Shown one piece after another: positions 14,869 to 22,509 of a stretch of 44,323 nucleotides of DNA. Source of the stretch: an uncultured Gammaproteobacteria bacterium (GTDB lineage: Bacteria; Pseudomonadota; Gammaproteobacteria; Arenicellales; JAANXG01). The stretch is taken from positions 1 through 44,323 of the forward strand of contig CAMYKK010000030.1 in assembly GCA_947258975.1 (NCBI GenBank), given 5' to 3'. Both the position numbers and the translations under genes were made by a program. The notes beneath the pieces were generated by a model. The model made no database searches and was not told where the DNA came from. It saw nothing but the letters and a program-made list of their open reading frames with translations. The first letter of the stretch is position 1, and every line of letters starts with the position of its first letter.

Positions 14869-16558
14869 GAGCTATTTCCACCGAGGCGGTACCGATGCGT
14901 TGTCGGGTGACACCATCCCGGCACAATTCGCGGATGTTGTTGCCCGCTTTCCGGAACGTGAGGCGGTGGTTTCCGTTCCGCAGCGGCGGCGACTGACATA
15001 CGCCGCTCTCAAAATGCGGGTGGATGAACTTGCGCGGGCGCTGCTGGCGATGGGATTCGTACCGGGCAACCGCGTCGGCGTCTGGTCGCCGAACAACATC
15101 GAATGGCTGTTGCTGCAAATGGCGACCGCCCGCGTCGGTGTGGTGTTGGTCAATATCAATCCAGCCTATCGGTCACGTGAGTTGGCACACGCATTGAAAC
15201 GCTCGGAAGTGCAAGGATTGTTCATGATTCCGACATTTCGCCACCGTGACTATATGGCCACATTGTTGGAGTTGATCCCCGAACTCAAAGACAAGAGGCC
15301 GGGCGAAGGCAAACACTCTGATCTGCCCTTTCTAAGGCGTATTGTCATTTTTGACCCCGTGAATCCAGACACCACCGCCTGCCCGTATCCTGGTTTCCAA
15401 ACATGGCGCGACATGCTTGAGGCGGGCCAGTCGGTGACCATGGTCGAAGTGGACGCGGTCACCGCTTCTATCGATGTTGATGATCCCGTCAATATCCAAT
15501 ATACATCGGGGACGACGGGATCTCCCAAGGCGGTCGTGTTGAGTCATCACAATATATTGAATAACGCCCGATTCGCCGCCGCCGCAATGTGTTTCAACGA
15601 GCTTGATCGATTAGCAGTGCCAGTGCCGTTCTATCACTGTTTTGGTATGGTGCTGTCCAATCTTCTATGTCTCTCCGTCGGCGCCTGCGTGGTGATTGCT
15701 TGTGAGCACTTTGATGCTCTACAAGTATTACAGGCAATCGAGACGGAAGCATGTACGGCAGTGCATGGGGTGCCGACGATGTTTATTGCCGAGTTAGAAC
15801 ACCCGCAATTTCGCCAATTTGATCTGTCGACGCTGCGTACCGGAATCATGGCGGGCGCACCGTGCCCGGCTGCGTTGATGAAACGTGTCATGGAACAGAT
15901 GCATTGCCAAGAGATTCTCATCGGCTACGGACAGACAGAGGCATCGCCGTTGACACATTTGACGTCACGTGATGATTCGCTAGAGCGGCGAATCAACACA
16001 GTGGGTAAAAACTTACCGCACCAGGAAGTCAAGATCGTGGATACCGAGTCACGCCGAACGGTACCCGTCGGTGCGGTGGGCGAGATCTGTTTTCGGGGAT
16101 ATCACATCATGAGGGGTTACTACCGGGATCCAAAAGCAACGACGGAGGCCGTCGATGAAGCCGGTTGGTTGGCTTCCGGTGATCTCGGATCTATGGATGA
16201 CGATGGCTATGTCCGTGTCACTGGGCGGCGTAAAGAATTGATTATTCGCGGTGGTGAGAACATCTATCCCCGTGAAATCGAGGACGTGATGTTCTCCAAT
16301 CCCAAGGTGATGGAAGTTGCGGTATTTGGTGTGCCGGACGATTTTTACGGGGAACAAGTGATGGCGTGGGTCCAATTACATCCTGACCAGGCTGCGGACG
16401 AACAAGAGATTCAAGACTTCTGCCGGAAACATCTCGCGCACTTCAAGGTTCCAAGATATGTCTGGTTTGTGTCCGAATTTCCGATGACCGTCACCGGCAA
16501 GCTGCAGAAGTTTCGAATGCGCGAGATTGCGTCAGAAAAAATGAATACCAAGCCATAG
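14852..16558 (+). CDS. fatty acyl-CoA synthetase / AMP-dependent ligase
   Basis: This 568-residue enzyme activates a carboxylic acid with ATP to an acyl-adenylate and transfers it to CoA. The AMP-binding signature YTSGTTGSPKAVVLSHHN is at 217-234. It is followed by GYGQTEASPLTHLT, the hinge Asp in SGDLGSMDDDGYVRVTGRRK, and the catalytic Lys near the end in TVTGKLQKFRMRE. Length and motifs fit medium/long-chain acyl-CoA synthetases of the FadD3/AcsF2 type. The start lies inside the end of the RAYT fragment, and there is no clear ribosome site. The native leader may therefore have been replaced. Composition is less GC-rich than the left part of the window. Confidence 0.88.
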   Translation: MAVRIKSYFHRGGTDALSGDTIPAQFADVVARFPEREAVVSVPQRRRLTYAALKMRVDELARALLAMGFVPGNRVGVWSPNNIEWLLLQMATARVGVVLVNINPAYRSRELAHALKRSEVQGLFMIPTFRHRDYMATLLELIPELKDKRPGEGKHSDLPFLRRIVIFDPVNPDTTACPYPGFQTWRDMLEAGQSVTMVEVDAVTASIDVDDPVNIQYTSGTTGSPKAVVLSHHNILNNARFAAAAMCFNELDRLAVPVPFYHCFGMVLSNLLCLSVGACVVIACEHFDALQVLQAIETEACTAVHGVPTMFIAELEHPQFRQFDLSTLRTGIMAGAPCPAALMKRVMEQMHCQEILIGYGQTEASPLTHLTSRDDSLERRINTVGKNLPHQEVKIVDTESRRTVPVGAVGEICFRGYHIMRGYYRDPKATTEAVDEAGWLASGDLGSMDDDGYVRVTGRRKELIIRGGENIYPREIEDVMFSNPKVMEVAVFGVPDDFYGEQVMAWVQLHPDQAADEQEIQDFCRKHLAHFKVPRYVWFVSEFPMTVTGKLQKFRMREIASEKMNTKP

Positions 16559-16679
16559 GGAGTCATTTTTATCTAATGGATGGCAGATAGCGCAGCTTTG
16601 CAAATAGTCGCCCACAACGGTTCGTCCGCGTTCCAAAGACGCTATGGAATCCCTTTGTGTGCTTGATGGCGAGAAAGAT

Positions 16680-17687
16680 ATGAGACCATCCTTTCAAACT
16701 CATTTGGCCAACGGCGTATTCGAGGATCCGGTTCTTTACGTGGATTTCGTATTCGAGAGGCGGGCACTACTGTTCGATGCCGGAAATCTTCGCAATCTTG
16801 CAACGCGTAAACTGCTTCGCGTCAGCGATGTAATGATTTCACATGCCCATATGGATCACTTTGCAGATTTTGACTGGCTGCTGAGATTGATGGTTGGCAG
16901 ACATAAAACGCTTCGCGTTTTCGGTCCTATCGGACTGATTCAGCGCATTGGGCATAAACTTGGCGCTTACAGTTGGAACTTGGTACACAACTATCGCGAT
17001 GATTTCGTTGTCGCGGTAACCGAGGTGATTTCCGATAGCAAGGCGAGGCGGTCATGTTTTCATTGTCGTCATGGTTTTCAACAGCAGTCAGAAGATTTTG
17101 TCGATATTCGTGGTGGCGTAATCATTGACGAGCCCGCGTTTCGCGTTCGAACTGCGATATTCGAGCACGACATCCCTTGTTTGGGATACTGTCTTGAGGA
17201 GAAACAGCATGTCAACGTGTGGAAGAACCGCCTCGAAGACTTGAAACTGCCGGCGGGGCCTTGGTTGCGTGATCTCAAGCAGGCGGTGTTCGAATCTAAA
17301 TCCGACGATATGTTGATCCGAGTTGGGTGGGCGGCTGACACACTGGCAGACGAGCGATTCTTGCCACTCGGGATGCTTAAAAAGGCGATATTGCGGGTCG
17401 TGCCTGGGCAGAGAATCGACTGCCTGGTGGATATCAACAATAACGAGCCGAACCGGAATAAAGCGGTTGCCATGTTTCGTGAGTGCGATTTGTTGTTTAT
17501 CGAATGCGCGTTTATGCAAGAGCACTCAGCTATTGCTGCTCGCCGTAATCACCTCACCGCCCATCAGGCCGGTTCGATTGCCAAGACTGCGCGCGTTAAG
17601 CGGCTCATTCCCGTTCATTTTTCACCGCGATACTCGGATCGAGAACAAGCGCTCCGTGCCGAGGTTGATGCCGCCTTTAATATGTGA
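16680..17687 (+). CDS. MBL-fold metallo-hydrolase, RNase Z-like
   Basis: The 335-residue product has the metallo-beta-lactamase zinc motif His55-x-His57-x-Asp59-His60 (SHAHMDHFADFDWLLR). A long insertion with a CFHCRHG Cys/His cluster follows, then a C-terminal IPVHFSPRY motif as in RNase Z/ElaC-type enzymes. The ATG at 16680 is preferred because related proteins begin at MRPSFQ; a start 12 codons earlier (16644) adds unmatched residues. It follows the acyl-CoA synthetase gene by 121 bases on the same strand. RNA processing is possible, but a different ester or phosphodiester substrate is equally likely. Confidence 0.8.
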   Translation: MRPSFQTHLANGVFEDPVLYVDFVFERRALLFDAGNLRNLATRKLLRVSDVMISHAHMDHFADFDWLLRLMVGRHKTLRVFGPIGLIQRIGHKLGAYSWNLVHNYRDDFVVAVTEVISDSKARRSCFHCRHGFQQQSEDFVDIRGGVIIDEPAFRVRTAIFEHDIPCLGYCLEEKQHVNVWKNRLEDLKLPAGPWLRDLKQAVFESKSDDMLIRVGWAADTLADERFLPLGMLKKAILRVVPGQRIDCLVDINNNEPNRNKAVAMFRECDLLFIECAFMQEHSAIAARRNHLTAHQAGSIAKTARVKRLIPVHFSPRYSDREQALRAEVDAAFNM

Positions 17688-17761
17688 CGAATTTGGTTGC
17701 CAGGATTACCGGTACCGTCAAGACATCGATGCTGGTCGTGATTACAGGACCGGTGGCTGAC

Positions 17762-17935
17762 GCGGGATCAGAATGTCGCCGCTGCGACAGCACCATCACC
17801 GTCATTGCCAGCATCGACAATCCGGCAGTCGCGAAGCGTATTTTGGCGCATCCGGCGCGCCGGCCCGAATTCCCGCAAACGCCACCTGCTCTGGCCCGGG
17901 TGCCACCGGCAAACATCGGACTGGATTCGCATTGA
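17762..17935 (+). pseudogene. IS91-like transposase C-terminal remnant
   Basis: The short frame reads SECRRCDSTITVIASIDNPA, then AKRILAHPARRPEFPQTPPA and a short tail. This matches the end of IS91-family transposases, where a CxxC pair is followed by an IASIEDPAVIxxIL-type segment and a Pro-rich tail. Nothing of the catalytic part is present upstream, where the MBL gene ends at 17687. It is therefore a leftover fragment. Confidence 0.45.
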
Positions 17936-17956
17936 ATCTCAATATCGCCGCTGTAA

Positions 17957-18334
17957 TTATTCTGGAAGCCTGAATACCCAATACGCGACGGGAACAAGAA
18001 CGAATTCCATAATAATGTAGAGTACCAACAGTGGTGATGGTTGACCGTCGGCAAAGAGGCTGATGATTCTGCCGATCACGAGACCAGCAGAAAAAATACC
18101 GGCGATCAGTACCGCCGTGTTTCTATACCTGTCACTAAAAGCTGCAAATAGCCAGAACAATCCAAGCGCGATATAAAGGCACATCACTGCCCTAAGGATA
18201 TGAGCAATATCTAAATCTAGTTCAGGAACGCCCAGGAACGTCAGGGCGAACCAATGAGGCGAGACCCCGTAAAGCAGCGCGATAATCGAAACCGCACAAA
18301 AAGCAAAAATGAGAAAGTATTTTTTAATCTTCAT
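17957..18334 (-). CDS. DUF4345-type four-helix membrane protein
   Basis: The 125-residue protein has four hydrophobic segments (about residues 6-28, 42-68, 72-94 and 100-122) and lies in the inner membrane. The pattern, with DLDIAHILRAVMCLYIALGL and SDRYRNTAVLIAGIFSAGLV, fits the DUF4345 family, whose role is unknown. AAAGG precedes the ATG. It is convergent with the IS91-like remnant and has no obvious partner. Confidence 0.7.
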   Translation of the reverse strand: MKIKKYFLIFAFCAVSIIALLYGVSPHWFALTFLGVPELDLDIAHILRAVMCLYIALGLFWLFAAFSDRYRNTAVLIAGIFSAGLVIGRIISLFADGQPSPLLVLYIIMEFVLVPVAYWVFRLPE

Positions 18335-18687
18335 GGGTACCTTTGTGCTAGCAAATGATTGGTCGCCCCATTCCGCGGCTTAACGGGTGATTATGCAGTC
18401 GACGCCAATACCGAGTTCTGCAACGAGCAGTAATATCTGCATATGAACCCATTCTAGCGGGCTACAAACCTCCTGGGAATGCCCGCTCATACTGGAGGTG
18501 TGTACAAAGACAAATGGCGCCTGTTGGCCGAACCCGGAGCTTCGCTGCAGTGCCGCAAAACCTGCCCTCACAGCGTGCTAAATTCGTGGCCCCGACCCAA
18601 TGGCGTCTTTCGTCTGCTTTACACTTGGATCTGCAACGTGATCGGAGGCGGTCATTAACGCCAAGTGTGATTATTGCGGGAATGATC
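18335..18687. other. non-coding stretch
   Basis: About 350 bases with no credible gene between the DUF4345 gene and the AhpD-like gene. Reading frames across 18460-18720 are open on both strands but have unlikely composition (Cys/Arg-rich). They resemble no family I recognise and may be part of a decayed element. Confidence 0.4.
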
Positions 18688-19230
18688 CTACGGAAGTTTG
18701 CAGAAACCTTGAGGTGGCACATCTAGAGCACTGTTGAATTTGCTGGACAAATTTTGAAAAGCGATAAGCCCAGTCAATTCCACGATGCCATCGTCGTCAA
18801 AGAAGCTCTTTAATCGCTCCATCAATTCATCAGTCACCTGTTGATCTGAATAAGTAACAGCTTCCGTGTATTCAAGAACAACCTTCTCTTTCTCGTCGAA
18901 GAGATCGCTTGCTTTCCACTGCGCAAGTCTCTCAACTTTATCCATCGAGCCAGAGCGTTGGGCCAGGGTGGCGGAATTGATATCAACGCAGAAACGACAG
19001 CAATTGATTTGCGACACTCTTACCGTAACCAATGAACGTAAAACAGGACTCAACGGAGAACTTTTTCTGTCTAACACTCCGTAAAGCACAGCCACTGCTC
19101 CAAACAGCTTGGGAACCCGTGCCCAAAGTAAGCCAGGCTGAAGGATTGCTCCATATCTTCTTTTCTGATTCCAAAAGAAAGGTCGTAGTATCCAGGGGTA
19201 CTCTCTTAATCGCTTTATTGAAACTCTCAT
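18688..19230 (-). CDS. carboxymuconolactone decarboxylase / AhpD-like protein
   Basis: The 180-residue protein is mostly helical and carries the AhpD-type redox motif in INCCRFCVDINSA (CxxC at about 96-99), followed by VLEYTEAVTYSDQQVTDELM. Family members act as peroxidase partners or small decarboxylases. The CxxC version, without the usual nearby His (CxxCxxxH here has Asn/Ser), points to a thiol-redox role but may lack part of the proton relay. AAGGA lies before the ATG. The gene stands alone in a gene-poor region. Confidence 0.8.
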   Translation of the reverse strand: MRVSIKRLREYPWILRPFFWNQKRRYGAILQPGLLWARVPKLFGAVAVLYGVLDRKSSPLSPVLRSLVTVRVSQINCCRFCVDINSATLAQRSGSMDKVERLAQWKASDLFDEKEKVVLEYTEAVTYSDQQVTDELMERLKSFFDDDGIVELTGLIAFQNLSSKFNSALDVPPQGFCKLP

Positions 19231-19343
19231 AACTTTTCCTTCAAGAGCCTACCGCTTGAGCTCAGCCGCAGGCAAAAGACGCGTATTATTGCTCTGCAAA
19301 AATCGCGACGCTTCTGACTGTAAGACGAAATGACTGGTTATGT

Positions 19344-19637
19344 TTATTTCAACTTGGATGCTGCTGGTCCTAGCTGATCCAACCCCTGCTCTCGGCCCAC
19401 TTCGAATACCAGATCAAGAACGCCGCCACCACCAGCGGCATCAGAATCATCATCAAGATCTCGAAGGAATTGATTAGATTTCATAGTCAGATGAGATACC
19501 GATCGAAATCCAGAGCGCTGTAGTATATCTATATTCTCCTTCGAACGTATCAAGTCAGCATTGCGGAAGTGTCCATACAATAGAATCCGTCCCTCGCGAT
19601 CTTCGATGGCATCGTATCGATATTTCAATTTCGCCAA
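19344..19637 (-). CDS. hypothetical protein, doubtful
   Basis: A 97-codon frame beginning MAKLKYRYDAIEDREGRILL. The first 50 residues look protein-like. The last 40 (DDDSDAAGGGGVLDLVF onward) coincide with a different-frame stretch that encodes a convincing membrane segment. One of the two frames is likely spurious, or a frameshift joins them. No family recognised. Confidence 0.25.
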   Translation of the reverse strand: MAKLKYRYDAIEDREGRILLYGHFRNADLIRSKENIDILQRSGFRSVSHLTMKSNQFLRDLDDDSDAAGGGGVLDLVFEVGREQGLDQLGPAASKLK

Positions 19638-20008
19638 TCAGTTCGCACGCTGAAAAATTGCGATAATACGGTTCGAGACCTGTTTGCCCGCGTGACTTTC
19701 ACCCACCGCCAAGAAATGTGTCACGTTCCTAATAGGTGGTTGGTGATAATATGCCTGTGCGTGCGGTCCAAAAAAACAACTGCTATACACTACGAAGCGG
19801 ACTCAGTAACTGCATCGTGTCAACGACGGGAATTGACCGGGCAGAGGCGATGTAAAATCCAACCCGAATATTTCCGGATGAGAATGCTAAGTGGTTTCTA
19901 GTCGACCTAAATTAGATCTACGTGGTGAATAGCTAGAACCAGCCAGTTAATGGTTCTTCGCTACTAAACTACACGGTATTTGAACTTTCAAAAATGTGTC
20001 GCTTCGCA
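19638..20008. other. non-coding stretch
   Basis: About 370 A/T-richer bases between the doubtful hypothetical frame and the nitrilase gene end. No gene, clear hairpin-T terminator or repeat was identified. Confidence 0.4.
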
Positions 20009-20947
20009 TCAGTCTACGAAAGTCACGGGATCAAGCGGCCTCCGATTAACTGACAACGAGAAGATGTCTGGCCGCGAATAGTGGCCACAGACATCGAGCG
20101 AGCGTCGCGCACGGCGCGACGCTTCCTTGTCGATATCGGCGTAAAGGATCCCCTTGTCTCGATTGAGCGGACCGGCAACGATGCCACCCGTCGGCTTCAC
20201 TACCACCGCATCACCGTCATTAATCCACTCGTCCGGGGCAAATAGCTTATCGCGTTCGGGAAAATTGTCCGGCACGTCGCTCCCCTGTATTGCGGTAGCC
20301 GTGCCGATAACCCAGCAGCCCGCCTCCTTAGCGATATGGCGCATTGTGGCCAACCAGCTTTCGCCGGTGTCCCAGGTTGGCGCAACGTAGATGTCAATGT
20401 TTTGTGCGTAGAGGGCGTAACGAGCCAGCGGCATGTAGCTTTCCCAGCAGATTAGCGATCCTAGCCTCCCTGCCGGTGTAGCGACAACTTTGAGACCCGA
20501 GGCATCCCCCGTACCCCAGACCATCCGTTCCGGATTAGTCGGCATAAGCTTGCGATGGCGATTGAGGAGCGTCCCTTCCGGACCTATCACGACTACTGTA
20601 TTGAAAAGTGTGGTGCCGCTAAAACGGCTTTCCAGTTCGTTGATTCCGACTATTAGCGTAACACCGTGCCTTTCGGCGGCATCCTGCAGCGGCTGCAAAT
20701 CGCCGCCAGCGAGATCAACAGCGTTTTCCCGCAACCGCGCGTGGATTTTTCCGGAAAGCGTCATATCGCCACCCGGCTTCAATCGCCAGATCCACGCCGG
20801 ATAACCCGGCACGTATGCTTCCGGAAAGACGAGAAGCGAGGCACCTTCGCTAACCGCTTCGTCGATTGATCTCAATGCTTTCTCGATTGTCTTTTCTCGA
20901 TCAAGCAGAACCGGTGGCTTTTGAATGACGGCAACTTTCGTGCTCAT
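20009..20947 (-). CDS. nitrilase / carbon-nitrogen hydrolase
   Basis: The 312-residue enzyme has the nitrilase-superfamily triad: Glu43 in FPEAYVPGYP, Lys133 in HRKLMPT and Cys167 in LICWESYMP. The GYPAWIW and CWESYMPLARYALY surroundings are those of true nitrilases (nitrile to carboxylate plus ammonia) rather than amidases such as NIT2. The ATG at 20947 has GGAGG 5 bases upstream; the ATG four codons earlier lies inside that ribosome site. No cyanide or aldoxime genes are adjacent, so the natural substrate is open. Confidence 0.9.
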   Translation of the reverse strand: MSTKVAVIQKPPVLLDREKTIEKALRSIDEAVSEGASLLVFPEAYVPGYPAWIWRLKPGGDMTLSGKIHARLRENAVDLAGGDLQPLQDAAERHGVTLIVGINELESRFSGTTLFNTVVVIGPEGTLLNRHRKLMPTNPERMVWGTGDASGLKVVATPAGRLGSLICWESYMPLARYALYAQNIDIYVAPTWDTGESWLATMRHIAKEAGCWVIGTATAIQGSDVPDNFPERDKLFAPDEWINDGDAVVVKPTGGIVAGPLNRDKGILYADIDKEASRRARRSLDVCGHYSRPDIFSLSVNRRPLDPVTFVD

Positions 20948-21753
20948 TTCGTCCTCCATCGAAATGCTGGCGATAGTACCACGCTACCAAAATGGATAGG
21001 CTCGTTAAACCGAATGATCAATATGTCGACGCTTGCGTTCTACTGGCCCCAGCAGCGTGATCAACCCGGAACCGATCTACATGCCTATGGTCACTTTTAT
21101 CTCGCCTTACCATTGGAACTGGATTTTCGGCTTTGCTGATTTAAAACCATCCTGAGTCCTATAATACGTCAAACCTATAAATTGATAACAAGACGTGATG
21201 TCTCTTTTTTCAAACTATTAGGCACATAAAACGTCAAGGATATTCCCGATGGACTTCCATACAGTCTCAAACCCTGCCTTTCAGTACTTAGTATCTGAAC
21301 GGCTGGTGGACATTGTAACCGGCCATTAAATCTCTCCTAGTAAACAGATCAATCCGGACATTTCACCATGGACGCGCTATCACCATAAGACCGCCAATGC
21401 TTGATGAAGGTGTAGGGACGAGGTTCCTGAGCCAAATGGACACTGCCGGTTTTGTCCAATATTTCGGATCGCACTTGGCCTCACCATCTTTCGAACAACA
21501 TTGCTGCATGGCCGCAATCAGACCGCCCACATTCGATGCGTGTAACGGGCGCTAGCCAGGTTGTATTTATACGTGGTTGGTGCCCTAAACGACAACAGTA
21601 TTCCCGTCTAGACATTCCCTAAATGGGCGTCTTACTCAAGTTCTACACCCAGGAACCGATAATGCGGTAGAGGCAGCCATCTCGGTGATCGGCCAGCGCG
21701 TCTTTTGTCGACATCGTGACCGCATTCCGAAAGATTGATAGGAGAAAACCGAC
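20948..21753. other. gene-poor stretch before the PstS-like gene
   Basis: About 800 bases with no credible gene. It must hold the promoters of the divergent nitrilase and PstS-like genes. Frames are short and broken, and composition is A/T-richer than the flanking genes. This fits decayed DNA, but no parent gene could be recognised. Confidence 0.4.
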
Positions 21754-22506
21754 ATGCTACTTAAACGCGACCTTTTTCTGGCATTGTGTTTTGGATTACT
21801 GCCATGCCTGGCCTACGGCACGACCTTAACCATTCCGGGTTCCACCACGGTGCAAAAACGCATCCTGGAGCCTGCCAAGGCATCCATCGAGGCCCAAACA
21901 GGTATTACCGTCAACGTACTTGGCGTTGGATCAGGCAAAGGTTTCAAAGAGCTGATGGAGGGTAAAGTTCCGGTGTCCATTGCCTCTAGCCCCTTGACTG
22001 CGCTGCTCAAAAAACACAAATTGCCCGACGACGGCACTTACCGGGAGCACGTCATCATCCAGGACGAGATTGTGCCCATTGTCCATCCCGCCAATCCCGT
22101 TGAGAGCCTTACGCACCAACAATTGGCCGATCTCAATACGGGCAAAATCCGTAATTGGAAAGAGGTCGGCGGCGAAGATCGGCCTGTGGTGGTGATCACA
22201 TCTCACTCAGGCTCAGCCACACGCGCAATGTTTCAGAAGGTCGTGATGCACAAAGGGTCGTATGCAGAAAAGGCTCGCACCGTCCGCTCTACCCGCCAAG
22301 AGGTAGACCTTGTGACCAAGTTTAAGGGGGGCATCGGAGCGGTCTCTAAAAGTTTCGCTGAAATGAAAAAGGGCAAGGTGAAAATGGTTGAGACCGACGC
22401 GATTACGCGACCGCTGTGTTTCATTACCAAAGGCGAGCCAACCGCTGACGTCGCGAAGCTCATCGCTTTTCTGCAGACGCCTGAAGCACAACAGCGCTTC
22501 AAATAA
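21754..22506 (+). CDS. PstS-like periplasmic substrate-binding protein
   Basis: The 250-residue product has a signal peptide (MLLKRDLFLALCFGLLPCLAYG) and a type-II periplasmic binding fold of the PstS/PBP-like-2 kind. It contains IPGSTTVQKRILEPA at the start, GVGSGKGFKELMEGKV, IVPIVHPANPVESLTHQQL, RNWKEVGG, and the ligand-loop SHSGSATRAMF. In PstS such motifs bind phosphate or another oxyanion. AGGAG precedes the ATG. There are no pstCAB transporter genes. Instead it is followed after 3 bases by a chemoreceptor gene, so it probably presents its ligand to that receptor. Confidence 0.85.
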   Translation: MLLKRDLFLALCFGLLPCLAYGTTLTIPGSTTVQKRILEPAKASIEAQTGITVNVLGVGSGKGFKELMEGKVPVSIASSPLTALLKKHKLPDDGTYREHVIIQDEIVPIVHPANPVESLTHQQLADLNTGKIRNWKEVGGEDRPVVVITSHSGSATRAMFQKVVMHKGSYAEKARTVRSTRQEVDLVTKFKGGIGAVSKSFAEMKKGKVKMVETDAITRPLCFITKGEPTADVAKLIAFLQTPEAQQRFK

Positions 22507-22509
22507 CCT

